Below, in pieces: positions 47,701 through 59,547 of a DNA stretch of 64,000 nucleotides. Source of the stretch: Pseudomonas azotoformans (GTDB lineage: Bacteria > Pseudomonadota > Gammaproteobacteria > Pseudomonadales > Pseudomonadaceae); contig NZ_LT629702.1 of NCBI RefSeq assembly GCF_900103345.1, positions 5,378,501 through 5,442,500 of the forward strand. The letters are read 5' to 3'. The position numbers and the translations under genes were made by a program. The notes under the pieces are model-generated. The model made no database searches. It was not told where the DNA came from and was given only the letters and a program-made list of their open reading frames with translations. The first letter of the stretch is position 1. Each line of letters starts with the position of its first letter.

Positions 47701-50700
47701 GCATGGTTGCGTCGTAGGCCGGTTTGCGCACCGGGTGTTCAAGCAGCACGTCACGCAGTGTCTCGCGCGGCAAGGGGTTGGCCTGGATGGCGGCCTGCAA
47801 CTGCCGGGCGTCGGCCAGTCGCAAGTCTTGGCGCTCACCGGAGGACAGCGTGTCCAGAATGGCCTGGTACAGATCCGTGGGGCGAGGCCCTTTGAATTGG
47901 CCGTTTTCCAGTTGTACCAGGGTTTTGCTCGGTGCGGTGTCCAGTTCGCCGATGGCATCGAGCAGCGGACCCTGGGTGGAGTGCTGGCGCAATTCCACGC
48001 GTGCTCCGCGTCGCCAGCCGGGCAGTGTTTCCAGGGTCCGCAGGGCCAGGCGCTGGCTGTCGAGGTCGTAGGGGGTGTTCAGGTACAGGTTTTCATAGGC
48101 GCGGGCTACGCGGGTTTCCTGTTCGGCCCATTGTGCCTGCTCGGCGAGCGCGTCCGGCAGGCGTGCGGTGCGGCGCAAGGCGACCAGGTCTTCGGTGCTC
48201 AGTTGCGTGAGCAAGTGCACGGCGATCGGGGTCGGCAGTTTCGGGTAGGCGTCTTTCAGGCGTTGCACGTCCAGGTCGGTGCTGGCCGTCAGTGTCTGAT
48301 AACGCTCCTCCACCTGTGCCACCTTGAATCTTTCGACAAAATCCCCCAGCTCCCGCCGCAACTTGCCGGCCCGTATGGCAAGCGTGTCCTCGGGCGAACC
48401 AGGGATGTCGACCAGCTCCGGATCAGTGCCTTGCAATGTGCTCAGCACTTCACGCAACCCTTCGCCGCGTGCCAGCTGTTGCTCGGTAAGCAGCACCGTG
48501 CGCCGGCGCGATGACGGTGGGTAGGGTTCGTCGTCCCAAACGATGCGCCCTTCATGGTCGATTACCCGCAGCGTCGGGGAGCTGGACAGCAGGCCGCGCC
48601 GCTTCATCAAGTCCAGTTGTGTGCCCAGGTCCGCCTGGGGGTAGACCTGTGGGTCGGCACTCTTGAGCTGTTCGATGAAGGCGGTCACCTGCTGATGGAG
48701 CCTGAAACGCTGCAACGAGTCGGCCAACAGCAGGGGTACGGTCTCGGCGTTGGCATGGGCTTCGCGCAAGGCATTGGCACTCACCCCGCTGGCTTCTTGG
48801 GCCTTGAACAATTGTTCGTCATCAAGGGCCTCGGCAGGCAGGCCCAGGCGCCGTAGCAAGGTGGTGTCATCCCAGGCCAGCGGGGTTTCGCCCTCATGGC
48901 GCCAGGCGCCTTCGCCGTTGTGGGTGAGTTTCGGTGCATAGGCCTCGGCGCGGGTCGGGTGCTGGATGCGGTATTCGGTGCCTTCCGGGTCCTGGGCCAC
49001 GCGATAGGTCCGGCCTTCCAGCGGCAGAATCCTCTGCCCGTCCTGGGTGTACAAACCATGCGCATCGGGCCGGGCATCCGCCGCCAGTTTGACGGGCGAT
49101 GCATAAGGCCCCAGGTCGGGTTTCCACAGGCGGGTCTTGCCATCGGCCGAGGTCACCGGCTGCAACCCCTCGATCACCGGCTCGGCCGGCACGGCGGTCA
49201 GCTTGCCCAGGCCTTTGCCGACGCCGGCCATTACCGCCAGAAACGCCAGGTTCTCCGCCACGTCGATCAGGTGCGCCTTGGCCGCCTTGCGATCACCTTC
49301 GGTCCATTCCTCCACACCCTCGAAGGTTTCATACATGAGCTGGCCGGCCATCACCGCCATCATGACTTCGCCCAGCCCCGGCACGAATATCGACACACCG
49401 GTCAACAGCAGCATGCCGATATTGAGCAGTGTCGCCAGTTTGCGCGAGCGCACGGCGGCATCGACATCCGCCGTGGGCACGGCGTGACTGCGGGCGTCGG
49501 CATAGACTTTGGCGCGGTGCTGTTCGTAGAGGTAGTCCCACAGGTCGAAATCTTCCCGCCAGAACAGGCCGCTGTGGGCTGGCGGCGTGATGACGGGGTG
49601 CAGGTACGGGTCTTCGTTGGGGACTTGCTTGGGGGGCGGTGACGCTGGCAAATCGTTGACCCTGCTGAAGATGGAAAACGGGTCCAGCCCCTGGCGGATC
49701 TGATTGAGCAGCGGTGTAAAGGGGGCCAGGTCCTGGGACAACGTGGTGTCCGAGGTGTCTTGGGTGAACTGGCTGAAGTAATCCGCGCGGTCGGCGTAAT
49801 TGACGAACTGGCTGAAAAAGCGCTGGTAGGCGGTGGGGTTGCCGTCTTCGGCCGGGGGCGTGTCGCGGGCGGTGAAGCGTTGTTTGAACAGGGGCTTGAG
49901 CTGGCCCAGGGTATAGCGCTTGAGGGGCGATTGCGGGTCGTTGGGGATGTACAGCAGCAATTGGCTGGTGTCGTGAAGCTGGCCGCTGAGCAGGAAGACC
50001 ACCACGCCGGTCAGGCGATGCCTGGCCAGGCTCAGGTCGCGGAACCAGACGCGTTGGCCATTCAGCATCGGGCTGGTTTCGCCGGCGATCACCGCGTTCA
50101 CCATGCGGTAGTCGGCTTCGCTGATATCTTTTTTCAGCAGGGCCTGTTCAGCGGCGGTGTGCAGCGCGGCGCGGTGAGCGCTGGTGAATTTTTCACGAAG
50201 AGCAGTTTCTGCGACTGCGTCCTGCGACTGTAAAAACGTCTTGAGGTACGCCTGATACTTCGCCCCGATATCCAGCGAGCGACACAGCCCGGTGAACTGC
50301 GCCACCGTCAGCGTGGTGGATACCGCATCAAAGTCATCCCCGCTCGTGGCCTTGGTCACGAACCCCGAAGAAGGGTGAAAAGCGCCGGCTTCACATTCAT
50401 CTTCTTCGAAGTTGTGCAGGGCCGCTTGCAGCAGCGGCAGCTTCAACGCCTCGAACCAACCGGCGGTGATGGACGCGATGCTGACGGTGATGGGTTTCCT
50501 GAGCCTCAGGAAAGTCTTGTCCACATCCAACTGAACCTTGAACCGATCGTTCAGTGCCTTGACCAGCAGGGGCCTGGCGAAGGTGTCGATGTCTTGCAGC
50601 GTCGACATCGCCTTGTCCAGCTTGCCTTGCGCGGTGAAGCTGGCGACGACGCTGTCTTCCAGTGTCTTGCGTTGTGCCGCCGAGGCCTGTTGATACCAGG

Positions 50701-50830
50701 CGGGCAGCGCGGCGTCCGAGTGCTTGACCGCGCTGCGGTAGGACGAAGGCACGTCGGTCAGCCAGGCCGGTATGGCGTCCTTGAGGAGGTCATGGTGGCG
50801 GCTGTCGGTAACGGATGGGGACTCAGGCAT
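44798..50830 (-). CDS. Giant LRR / NEL-type E3 ubiquitin ligase-like protein B (two LRR blocks)
   Basis: ATG 50830 has CAGGAG upstream and gives 2010 residues. The N-terminal ~600 residues are close to those of protein A (shared AQGKLDKAMS, DIDTFARPLL and YEQHRAKVYADARSHAVPTA), including the hydrophobic hairpin near 466-510; the rest is much more diverged. Two LRR blocks lie near 1161-1340 (LTADFSHVEKLQLS) and 1484-1672 (LDADFSHVGSLKLSN). The NEL domain starts near 1690; its C-x-D reads Cys1791-Cys-Asp1793 in RATCCDRAG, with an unusual second cysteine next to the catalytic one. B is the upstream gene of the B-A pair and is divergent from gene C. Confidence 0.88.
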   Translation of the reverse strand: MPESPSVTDSRHHDLLKDAIPAWLTDVPSSYRSAVKHSDAALPAWYQQASAAQRKTLEDSVVASFTAQGKLDKAMSTLQDIDTFARPLLVKALNDRFKVQLDVDKTFLRLRKPITVSIASITAGWFEALKLPLLQAALHNFEEDECEAGAFHPSSGFVTKATSGDDFDAVSTTLTVAQFTGLCRSLDIGAKYQAYLKTFLQSQDAVAETALREKFTSAHRAALHTAAEQALLKKDISEADYRMVNAVIAGETSPMLNGQRVWFRDLSLARHRLTGVVVFLLSGQLHDTSQLLLYIPNDPQSPLKRYTLGQLKPLFKQRFTARDTPPAEDGNPTAYQRFFSQFVNYADRADYFSQFTQDTSDTTLSQDLAPFTPLLNQIRQGLDPFSIFSRVNDLPASPPPKQVPNEDPYLHPVITPPAHSGLFWREDFDLWDYLYEQHRAKVYADARSHAVPTADVDAAVRSRKLATLLNIGMLLLTGVSIFVPGLGEVMMAVMAGQLMYETFEGVEEWTEGDRKAAKAHLIDVAENLAFLAVMAGVGKGLGKLTAVPAEPVIEGLQPVTSADGKTRLWKPDLGPYASPVKLAADARPDAHGLYTQDGQRILPLEGRTYRVAQDPEGTEYRIQHPTRAEAYAPKLTHNGEGAWRHEGETPLAWDDTTLLRRLGLPAEALDDEQLFKAQEASGVSANALREAHANAETVPLLLADSLQRFRLHQQVTAFIEQLKSADPQVYPQADLGTQLDLMKRRGLLSSSPTLRVIDHEGRIVWDDEPYPPSSRRRTVLLTEQQLARGEGLREVLSTLQGTDPELVDIPGSPEDTLAIRAGKLRRELGDFVERFKVAQVEERYQTLTASTDLDVQRLKDAYPKLPTPIAVHLLTQLSTEDLVALRRTARLPDALAEQAQWAEQETRVARAYENLYLNTPYDLDSQRLALRTLETLPGWRRGARVELRQHSTQGPLLDAIGELDTAPSKTLVQLENGQFKGPRPTDLYQAILDTLSSGERQDLRLADARQLQAAIQANPLPRETLRDVLLEHPVRKPAYDATMRLLGGGRGYEKLVAPFRSTAQRVRKLYPSFSDAQVEAFIESLGSDVRTRLRLREAEYSKLETDLNAWVKANPPRLVVTAYDRAGGYNRVIAEDIKRCWRRESNNALKITSGMPLDLPALTADFSHVEKLQLSTRQWSGNAQTFLNNFRQVKTLSLESCELATLPEGLDAMPHLTQLNLNGNKIVLTPQSAAQLSRLHQLETLELNGNRLGITPDVSAMSRLQTLDLSYTGIDQWPTGLQDKPSLQLLDLRNNRLREIPEANLEPQPEQLETIARINGVTRLDGNPFPEAYSQRFDAYWRRLNEQRPDLIGTANVFDMRNPRLERTRALYPRRSILEARQFIWALGDAADAELLRLEQELEVLNAQLNTWAAAGGNTSSRTGSGYVRTQQRLLNGIDLDDRYKAKERILKCWRKETPTQHANDGTAIGLELDLSGLNLPSLPELDADFSHVGSLKLSNMRLSACPEQFLLRHSGVRWLDLSNNQLRELPMALNEMNGLTRLFLQNNQIRLTAETAQVLARRTTLRALLLKSNPLGITPDFSGFTDMRTLGLQDCGLETFPTGLGTQPLLDTVALRDNRITQLPDSLINPTDAQLAQSVQLTHKISLDNNPLTEQTRQQLRDYRARLEQAGLASADHPNQLVTSALAPVHTPLPPRIRDLVIIEPAQTRRWTQGLVEDQVAARETQWRQLREQPGSDGFFDMLNGLSESRGGHADLQQRVWRVIDAITQNSVESAALREQMFEWAGRATCCDRAGLSFSNVEIMAMVHNARALAADTNQAAALIKLSRGLFRLDEVEKTALNDIARRTEAINSNPRLSAREKAEQIALLEEVEIRLAYRFGLKDQTRLDLPGQPQTAQFIGLGRVSEEVLKATCDSILKLNNSPAELQALISREFWQEYLTQKYREQFEAQSQPFHERLAALHDQHVEGSLGDADYAQQAKDLQAQLAIQEAHLIETLTRTELRANPTT

Positions 50831-50968
50831 GGGGTCGCTCCTGCAATGAATTGGGGAGCCGACAGCACATCATGCGTTCAGGCGTGTGCAGCGGTAGATA
50901 GGTAGGGCCGACAGACTGCAGGTGCGACCTAGGATTGCGCGATTGTCAGATCACACGGTAGTCACCTC
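50831..50968. promoter_or_regulatory. Divergent promoter gap of NEL genes B and C
   Basis: These 138 bases separate the starts of two divergent giant genes and must hold both promoters. Visible marks are the shared leader element AGCGGTAGATAG (50890-50901) and an AGGT-GCG-ACCT dyad at 50920-50930, also present at 13734-13744. No clear -35/-10 or sigma-54 signal is seen, and gene C lacks a good Shine-Dalgarno. Confidence 0.5.
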
Positions 50969-53900
50969 ATGTCCGAGCCAACCTCCCCACCTGCACCCAT
51001 TGAGCAAGGCCAGCATTACGCTCTGATCAAACAGGCAATCGCGCCGTGCCTGAGCCAGGCGTCGCCCTCGCGTCGCCTGGCGCTCAAGCAAACCCCGGCA
51101 CAGATTCCCGATTGGTATGCCGCCGCCTCTCAATCGCGCAAAGACCAACTCAAGGCGTTGCTGGACGCACGTTGCACGTCGCTCAACGTGTTGGAAAAGT
51201 CCCTGGCGAAGCTGCAGTCGGTGACAGCCTTCGCCCAGCCGCTGCTGGAAGCGGCGCTCAGGCAGGCCGGTTTCGAACTGGACGTCAATCAAACCTGGCT
51301 GCGCCTCTACTATCCGGTCGAAGACGCCTTTGGGGTGGCAACCGGCGGGTTCAGGACCAAGACCTTTTCGTTGTTGCAGGCGGCCTTGAACAACTTCGAG
51401 GCGCGGGAAGCCAAGGCCGGGTTTTTCAATGCATCTTCCGGGTTCATCACCACACCCGATGCCCGCGGTCACTTCGAGCGGCACACCACGACGCTGAAGA
51501 TCGAGACGTTTGCCCAGCTGTGCCGTGGCCTGGACCTGGGCGCGAAGTACCAGGCCCATCTCAAGTCTTTCCTGCAACCACAGGATGCGGTCGCCGAAGG
51601 CGTGCTGCGCGAGCGTTACTTGAAGCACCAGAGGGCGGCTTTCGAAGCGGCAGCCTGCCTGGCCCTGCTCAAGGGCGATATCGATGACAGCGACCATGCC
51701 CTGTTGATGCGCGTGCTGGCCGGCGAGCGGCAGATCATGCTGGGCGACAAGCAGGTGTGGTACCGCGTGCCCTGCCTGATGAACCTGCACCTGCAGGATT
51801 GCCTGGTGATCGACCCTTGCGTCAAATACCGCTACTCCACATGGGTGATCGTTTATATCCCGGACGACCCCGACCACCCGATCAAGCGCTACGCCTCCTA
51901 TGACGCCTTCAGCAACGCCATGACCGACCGGCTCAAGGCTGGGCCGGGTAGTGACGTTGATCGTTCTCAAGGCGCACCGACCACGGACTACCAACGTTTC
52001 ATCAGCCAGTTCGTCGCCTACAGGCAGCGGCCCTACTACTTTCGCAGGCTCACCGAGCTGGTGCTGGATGCGCCGCCGCAGCCCTTCGCCTTGCAATGGA
52101 TACGCTCGGAGTGGGGCCAGTACATCACCGAGCTCTTCAGCCCACCGGCCATCACAGGGATTACCTCGATCTTCGGTGACCCCCAGCCCCAGGTGCGCGT
52201 ACCGATCAGCGCACCTGAATTCAATGTCAATGCGGTTTCGATCAAGGGGCTCTGGGAGGAAGTGGACCTGTGGCCCCATCGCTACGAAAACCTGCGCAGC
52301 CGGCTGTACGCCGATGCCCGTGCCCAGGCCGTGAGCACCGCCGATGCCGATGAAGCCGGACGGTCGCGACGCCTGGAGCACTATCTGAATATCGGCCTGT
52401 TTGGCGTGAACCTGCTGGGCATGGCGATTCCGCCGCTGGGTGTGGTGATGTCATTGGTGACGGCCGGGCAACTGTTGTACGAGGTATTGGACGGTGCTAT
52501 CGACTGGGCACAGGGCGACCGTGAAGCCGGCTGGGCGCATATCACCGATGTCATTGAAAACCTGGCGCTGCTGGCGGTCGGTGCGACCGTCAGCCATCTC
52601 ACCCTCTCGCCCTTTATCGAACAGCTCAAAGCCGTGCCATTGCCTGGCGGCAAGGTGCGGCTGTGGAAACCGGACCTGTCGGCCTATGAACATACGTTGC
52701 GGTTGCCACAAGGCTCGGTGGCGGATGGGCGCGGGCTCCACCAGGTCGGCGGCAAACAGGTGCTGGAACTGGAAGGCAAGCGCTATGCCGTGCAACAGGA
52801 TGCCGAGACCGACGGCTACTACATGGAGCATCCAACGCGCAGCGACGTCTACCAGCCCCGGCTGACCGCCAATGGCAGCGGTGCCTGGAACCATGAACTG
52901 GAACAGCCATTGCGCTGGTGCGGGGCAATTCTGATGCGGCGCCTGGGGCCGGTGATGGATGGCTTCAGCGACGTCGAGCTGGAGCAGATCCGTCGGGTCA
53001 GCGGGGTTGAGGAGGACAGGCTGCGTCGAGTGCATGCCGAGGGCGAGCCCGTGCCGGCGATCCTGCTGGACACCGTGCGCCAGTTCCGGGCCTATCACGA
53101 TGCGGTGGCGGTGGCCGAGGGGATCGGCCAGGGCAAGCTCTCCAGTGCCCTGTGCAGCTTCCCGGCCTTGCTGGTCACTGAGTTGAGCGGATGGCCGGAG
53201 CACCTGGCGCTGGAAGCCTATTCGGACATCGAACCGCGCAGCGTGTCGGCCAAGTACGGTAATGCAAAGGCCACTGCGCGGGACACACTGCGCATCAGCC
53301 GCATGGCGTTGATGGGGGGGGAGTTGCCCGCGGCGATCATCGGCTTTTTGAGCGAAGCACAAACTCACGCGTTACTGCCCGGCTACACCCCAAGGACCCC
53401 GGAACTGCGCATTGGCGCCTTGCGCAAACGCCTGCAGGACTTTGCGGTGAGCCAGCGCGCCCGGTTGATGCGCAGCCTGTACGCCGAGCAGCAGCCCACT
53501 GCGCAGCCCGCCACCCAATTGATCACGCGTCAGTTTCCACGCGTGCCGGCGCTGATGGCCGAGGAGCTATTGGTCGGTGCTACGCCGCAGGAACTGCGTA
53601 CCCTCAACACTGACCAGCGCGTGCCGTTGCGCATTGCCGAGGCCGCACGCCAGGCGCAGCAGCAAATGCGCCTGGCCCACGCCTATGAAGGGCTATACCT
53701 GGAAGCGCTGGCGGACAAGGATACCGAGGTCCTGGCGCTCAACACACTTCAGTCCCTGCCGGGGTGGAAGGACGACCTGCGCCTGGAAGTGCGCGACGGC
53801 GAGCTGGAAGGGGAGTTGCGGGCCAGCTTCGGCGCCGAAACCGCCTCCGAGCGCAAGGTGTTGGTGCGGGTCGGCGAGGGCCGCTATCAGGCGCGCAATA

Positions 53901-56065
53901 TCCGTGATGAAACCCTGCACGAAACCGAAGACCTGTATGCGGCCCTGCAACATGCCCTGACCGATGCGCACCGTCGGGCCATCGGCTTGCCGAGCATCAA
54001 GCAAGGTCCACAACTGAAGGCAAAGATCGTTGAAGGCGCGCTGCCACGGGATCAACTGCGGCCGTTGCTCAAGATGCAGCAACGTCGCTTCCGCTTTGCC
54101 GACCGCCCCTCGATACGCCTGCCCGGCGGACGGCTGGGGTATCGATGGAGCAATCACGGCCAGGACACCGTCTGGGGTCGCATCGTCGAGGAGCGCGTGC
54201 GCAGCCTCTACCCAACGTTGACCAGCGAACAGGTGAGCGCGTTTGTCGATGGGTTGGGCGTGGAGCCGCACGCGAAGCTCAAGGCCCTGGAGCTGGAATA
54301 CAAAACCTTCGACAACGCGTTGCAGAACTGGCTGCGCGAGCACGTCCGGCAAGTGTCCGCAGAGGCTCGCCGCTCTGGCGCGTTCCTGCACCAGCGGCGC
54401 GCGCGCTTGAGGATCGTCAGGGCCTTGCGCGAAGCATGGCGTCGCACCGGAAGCGAGGACCTGGATATCAGCGGGTATTCCCATGGGCAGGTCATTGACC
54501 TGTCTGGAGAGGACCTGTTCGACCAATTGGAAGAACTGCCCCTGCTGACGGTCAACTTCGATCACGTCTCGGCCGTTGAACTCTCGGGCGCCGGCATCGA
54601 GACCGATCCCACCCCGTTCCTGCGTCATTTCAAGCGCCTGCGTCGTCTCGGCCTGGAGAACAACGAGCTGATGGTGCTGCCCGAGGCAATCGGGCAGATG
54701 TTGCGTTTGACTGCGTTGGACTTGTCCGAAAACCAGATCGTCCTGGACGCCGACGCTGTCAATCGCCTGAAAGGTCTGACGCAACTGAACTACCTGGGAC
54801 TGGAGAGTAACCCGCTTCACCTGGCCCCCGACATCGGCCGCATGCCGGACTTGAGCATGCTGCTGCTCGGCGACACCGGGCTCGGCACTTGGCCGCCTGG
54901 CCTGTTCGATCAGCCTCGTGCGCGTTCTTTTGTACTGGACCTGAGTGCCAATCGGCTGGACAGCGTGCCGCAGGTCGAACCGGGGTCAAGCCAGGCGAAT
55001 ACCGTGGCGCGTACGCGGATCAACGCGGAACCACGGTACATCTCCGCACAGAACCTGGACGTGATCAGGGGCTATCGGCAATCGGTAGGGCTGGAGCCTG
55101 ATCGACCCTATCCGCCCAGGGGTGTGCTTGACAGCATCCATTGGCGCACGGGCTTGAGCGACGAGCAGTGGGTCGCCAAGCAGCACCTGTGGGACAGCCT
55201 TGAGCACGAGCACGGGTCCGAGCCTTTTTTTAGCGAGTTGCGCAAACTGTCCGAGTCCGCAGACACCCTTGAGGAGGACGCCGCCAAAGCCGACCTGACG
55301 CGCAAAGTGTGGACCATGATCGAGTCTGCAGCTGCGCACCGGGCTCTGCGTGACAAGCTGTTCATTATGGCCGCGGCGCCCACCACCTGTGTGGATGCCG
55401 GCGCGCAACTGTTCAATGCCATGGGCATTGAAGTGCTGGTGGCCCAAGCCTACGAACTGGTGGCCGAGGACCTGGTGGAACGCCAATTGCTGGAGCTGGC
55501 GCGCGGCAAGTCGCGCTTGGACGAGTTGGGCCGGATCGCCCGCGGCAGGGTCAGTGAACTGGTGGCTCAGGGGCGCAAATTCCCCGAGTACGATGCCGAG
55601 GGGCTGCGCGTCACGCATCGTGATGCGCAAGGCAACGTGATGCGGGACATCGACGAGGTGGAGATCTACCTGATTTACGCCACCGAGTTGGCTTCCGAGG
55701 ACAAACTGGACTTGCCTTGGCAATCGGCGCAGATGATGTTCCAGGAGCCGGACGTGACCCCGGCGATGATCGAGCAGGCGCGCTTGCGGGTGCTGGCCCT
55801 GGAAGAGGGAGAGCTGTTGCGCAAGTCGATTGGTGAGCAACCGTTTTGGCTGGACTTCCTCAAGCAGTCCGACCCCGGGCCGTTCCAGGCGCTGCAGGCC
55901 GAGGCCGAGGCGGCGTTCGATCGGTACGCCACCTCGGACCCGGCACGGTTCGAGGCTGAAATGGCGAACCTGGCGACGCAAGACAAGGCCCTGGTCGCCA
56001 AGCTGACCGGCCAGGCCCTGGACCGTGCGCGGTTGTCGCGTATCGGCGTGCCGCTCGTGGCCTAG
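50969..56065 (+). CDS. Giant LRR / NEL-type E3 ubiquitin ligase-like protein C (one LRR block)
   Basis: This 1698-residue protein starts [20 protein letters not shown]. Its layout follows A and B: DUF6543-like N-terminal region, hydrophobic hairpin near 470-515 ([20 protein letters not shown]), helical middle, then a single LRR block near 1192-1374 ([26 protein letters not shown]), and a NEL domain with Cys1474-Val-Asp1476 in PTTCVDAGA, 224 residues from the end. It is more distant from A and B than they are from each other. It is divergent from B, and its TAG stop lies in a CTAG shared with the convergent ureC stop. Confidence 0.87.
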   Translation: MSEPTSPPAPIEQGQHYALIKQAIAPCLSQASPSRRLALKQTPAQIPDWYAAASQSRKDQLKALLDARCTSLNVLEKSLAKLQSVTAFAQPLLEAALRQAGFELDVNQTWLRLYYPVEDAFGVATGGFRTKTFSLLQAALNNFEAREAKAGFFNASSGFITTPDARGHFERHTTTLKIETFAQLCRGLDLGAKYQAHLKSFLQPQDAVAEGVLRERYLKHQRAAFEAAACLALLKGDIDDSDHALLMRVLAGERQIMLGDKQVWYRVPCLMNLHLQDCLVIDPCVKYRYSTWVIVYIPDDPDHPIKRYASYDAFSNAMTDRLKAGPGSDVDRSQGAPTTDYQRFISQFVAYRQRPYYFRRLTELVLDAPPQPFALQWIRSEWGQYITELFSPPAITGITSIFGDPQPQVRVPISAPEFNVNAVSIKGLWEEVDLWPHRYENLRSRLYADARAQAVSTADADEAGRSRRLEHYLNIGLFGVNLLGMAIPPLGVVMSLVTAGQLLYEVLDGAIDWAQGDREAGWAHITDVIENLALLAVGATVSHLTLSPFIEQLKAVPLPGGKVRLWKPDLSAYEHTLRLPQGSVADGRGLHQVGGKQVLELEGKRYAVQQDAETDGYYMEHPTRSDVYQPRLTANGSGAWNHELEQPLRWCGAILMRRLGPVMDGFSDVELEQIRRVSGVEEDRLRRVHAEGEPVPAILLDTVRQFRAYHDAVAVAEGIGQGKLSSALCSFPALLVTELSGWPEHLALEAYSDIEPRSVSAKYGNAKATARDTLRISRMALMGGELPAAIIGFLSEAQTHALLPGYTPRTPELRIGALRKRLQDFAVSQRARLMRSLYAEQQPTAQPATQLITRQFPRVPALMAEELLVGATPQELRTLNTDQRVPLRIAEAARQAQQQMRLAHAYEGLYLEALADKDTEVLALNTLQSLPGWKDDLRLEVRDGELEGELRASFGAETASERKVLVRVGEGRYQARNIRDETLHETEDLYAALQHALTDAHRRAIGLPSIKQGPQLKAKIVEGALPRDQLRPLLKMQQRRFRFADRPSIRLPGGRLGYRWSNHGQDTVWGRIVEERVRSLYPTLTSEQVSAFVDGLGVEPHAKLKALELEYKTFDNALQNWLREHVRQVSAEARRSGAFLHQRRARLRIVRALREAWRRTGSEDLDISGYSHGQVIDLSGEDLFDQLEELPLLTVNFDHVSAVELSGAGIETDPTPFLRHFKRLRRLGLENNELMVLPEAIGQMLRLTALDLSENQIVLDADAVNRLKGLTQLNYLGLESNPLHLAPDIGRMPDLSMLLLGDTGLGTWPPGLFDQPRARSFVLDLSANRLDSVPQVEPGSSQANTVARTRINAEPRYISAQNLDVIRGYRQSVGLEPDRPYPPRGVLDSIHWRTGLSDEQWVAKQHLWDSLEHEHGSEPFFSELRKLSESADTLEEDAAKADLTRKVWTMIESAAAHRALRDKLFIMAAAPTTCVDAGAQLFNAMGIEVLVAQAYELVAEDLVERQLLELARGKSRLDELGRIARGRVSELVAQGRKFPEYDAEGLRVTHRDAQGNVMRDIDEVEIYLIYATELASEDKLDLPWQSAQMMFQEPDVTPAMIEQARLRVLALEEGELLRKSIGEQPFWLDFLKQSDPGPFQALQAEAEAAFDRYATSDPARFEAEMANLATQDKALVAKLTGQALDRARLSRIGVPLVA

Positions 56066-57762
56066 AACAGGAAATAGCGCTGCGCCATCGGCAGTACAGC
56101 CGCCGGTTCGCACCACAGCAATACGCCGTCGGCCTTGACCTGGTAGGTCTGTGGATCGACATCGATGTGCGGCAGGTAGTCGTTGTGGATCAGGTCGGTT
56201 TTCTGCACATCCCGACAGCCCTTGACCACGGCAATCTGCTTTTTCAGACCCAGGGCTTCGGGTACGCCGGCGTCTTGCGCGGCCTGGCTGATAAAGGTCA
56301 GGCTGGTGGCATGCAGGCTGCTGCCGAAGCTGGCGAACATCGGGCGGTAGTGCACTGGTTGCGGCGTGGGGATCGAGGCGTTGGCGTCGCCCATCAGGCT
56401 GGCGGCAATTGCCCCACCCTTGAGGATCAGCGTCGGCTTGACCCCGAAGAACGCCGGGCGCCACAGCACCAGGTCGGCCCATTTGCCGACCTCGATAGAG
56501 CCGACGATATGGCTGACGCCGTGGGTGATCGCCGGGTTGATGGTGTACTTGGCGATGTAGCGTTTGACGCGGAAGTTATCGTTGCCCGCACCGTCGCCCG
56601 GCAGGGCGCCGCGTTGTTTTTTCATCTTGTCGGCGGTTTGCCAGGTGCGCGTGATCACCTCGCCGACACGGCCCATGGCCTGGCTGTCGGAGCTGATCAT
56701 GGAGAACGCGCCCAGGTCGTGCAGGATGTCTTCGGCGGCGATGGTTTCGCGGCGGATGCGGCTTTCGGCGAACGCCACGTCTTCGGCGATGCTCGGGTCC
56801 AGGTGGTGGCAGACCATCAACATGTCCAGGTGTTCGTCGATGGTATTGCGGGTGAATGGCCGCGTCGGGTTGGTGGAGCTGGGCAGCACGTTGGCAAAGC
56901 CACAGGCCTTGATGATGTCCGGCGCATGACCGCCACCAGCGCCTTCGGTGTGGTAGGTGTGAATGGTGCGGCCCTTGAACGCTGCAAGGGTGGCCTCGAC
57001 GAAGCCGGATTCGTTGAGGGTGTCACTGTGGATCGCCACCTGCACGTCGTACTCGTCGGCCACGCTCAGGCAGTTGTCGATACTGGCAGGGGTGGTGCCC
57101 CAGTCTTCGTGCAACTTCAAGCCGATGGCACCGGCCTTGACCTGCTCGATCAACGGTTCCGGCAGACTGGCGTTGCCCTTGCCGGTGAAGCCGATGTTCA
57201 TCGGGAACGAATCGCTGGCTTGCAGCATGCGCGCCAGGTGCCACGGGCCTGAGGTGCAGGTGGTGGCGTTGGTGCCGGTGGCCGGTCCCGTGCCGCCGCC
57301 GATCATGCTGGTGACGCCGCTGTTCAGGGCTTCTTCGATTTGCTGCGGGCAAATGAAGTGAATGTGCGTGTCGATGCCACCGGCGGTGAGGATCATGCCT
57401 TCACCGGCGATCACTTCGGTGCTGGCGCCGATGGCCATGGTCACGCCGGGCTGGATATCCGGGTTGCCAGCCTTGCCGATGGCGTGGATGCGGCCGTTCT
57501 TCAAGCCGACGTCGGCCTTGACGATGCCCCAGTGATCGATGATCAAGGCGTTGGTGATCAGGGTGTCGACCACTTCATGGGCGAGCAACTGGCTTTGGCC
57601 CTGGCCGTCGCGGATGACTTTGCCGCCACCGAATTTCACTTCTTCGCCGTAGACGGTGAAGTCCTGCTCGACTTCGATGAACAGCTCGGTGTCGGCCAGG
57701 CGGACCTTGTCACCGACGGTGGGGCCATACATGTCGGCGTAGGCTTGGCGGCTGATTTTCAT
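56062..57762 (-). CDS. ureC: Urease alpha (catalytic) subunit
   Basis: ATG 57762 gives 566 residues ([20 protein letters not shown]), the usual length; a longer opening runs into a REP element. The nickel site is complete: HIHFICPQQ, the lysine that becomes carbamylated in [12 protein letters not shown], and [20 protein letters not shown] with the catalytic histidine of the flap. Urease hydrolyses urea to ammonia and carbamate in the cytoplasm. It is the last gene of ureD-A-PAT-B-C apart from the acetyltransferases, and its stop overlaps that of the giant gene C. Confidence 0.98.
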   Translation of the reverse strand: MKISRQAYADMYGPTVGDKVRLADTELFIEVEQDFTVYGEEVKFGGGKVIRDGQGQSQLLAHEVVDTLITNALIIDHWGIVKADVGLKNGRIHAIGKAGNPDIQPGVTMAIGASTEVIAGEGMILTAGGIDTHIHFICPQQIEEALNSGVTSMIGGGTGPATGTNATTCTSGPWHLARMLQASDSFPMNIGFTGKGNASLPEPLIEQVKAGAIGLKLHEDWGTTPASIDNCLSVADEYDVQVAIHSDTLNESGFVEATLAAFKGRTIHTYHTEGAGGGHAPDIIKACGFANVLPSSTNPTRPFTRNTIDEHLDMLMVCHHLDPSIAEDVAFAESRIRRETIAAEDILHDLGAFSMISSDSQAMGRVGEVITRTWQTADKMKKQRGALPGDGAGNDNFRVKRYIAKYTINPAITHGVSHIVGSIEVGKWADLVLWRPAFFGVKPTLILKGGAIAASLMGDANASIPTPQPVHYRPMFASFGSSLHATSLTFISQAAQDAGVPEALGLKKQIAVVKGCRDVQKTDLIHNDYLPHIDVDPQTYQVKADGVLLWCEPAAVLPMAQRYFLF

Positions 57763-57801
57763 GTGGTTGCCCTGAAGATATGTGTTGAATGTGAGATCGC
57801 T

Positions 57802-57872
57802 ATCGGGGGCAAGCCCCCTCCCACCTTGATGTGTGAACGCGGTCAAAGTGTGGGAGGGGGCTTGCCCCCGAT
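57802..57872. repeat. Paired REP element inside the urease operon
   Basis: Inverted copies of GTGGGAGGGGGCTTGCCC occupy most of the 116-bp gap between ureB and ureC. Confidence 0.9.
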
Positions 57873-57878
57873 AAGGCC

Positions 57879-59232
<1,354 letters not shown>

Positions 59233-59241
59233 GACCAGGCC

Positions 59242-59544
59242 TCACGCGATGGGTTGGTGAACGGTGACCAGTTTGGTGCCGTCGGGAAAAGTGGCTTCCA
59301 CCTGGATATCCGGGATCATTTCCGGGATGCCTTCCATCACCTGTTCGCGGCTGAGCAGGGTGGTGCCGTAGTGCATCAGGTCGGCCACGGTGCGGCCGTC
59401 ACGGGCGCCTTCCATCAGCGCGGCGGAGATGTAGGCGATGGTTTCCGGGTAATTGAGCTTCACCCCGCGTGCCAGTCGGCGCTCGGCCACCAGGCCTGCG
59501 GTGAAGATCAGCAGTTTGTCTTTTTCCCGTGGGGTCAGGTCCAT
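59242..59544 (-). CDS. ureA: Urease gamma subunit
   Basis: This 100-residue protein matches UreA over its whole length: [41 protein letters not shown] and [13 protein letters not shown]. It is separated from ureD by three bases. Confidence 0.98.
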   Translation of the reverse strand: MDLTPREKDKLLIFTAGLVAERRLARGVKLNYPETIAYISAALMEGARDGRTVADLMHYGTTLLSREQVMEGIPEMIPDIQVEATFPDGTKLVTVHQPIA

Positions 59545-59547
59545 GGT

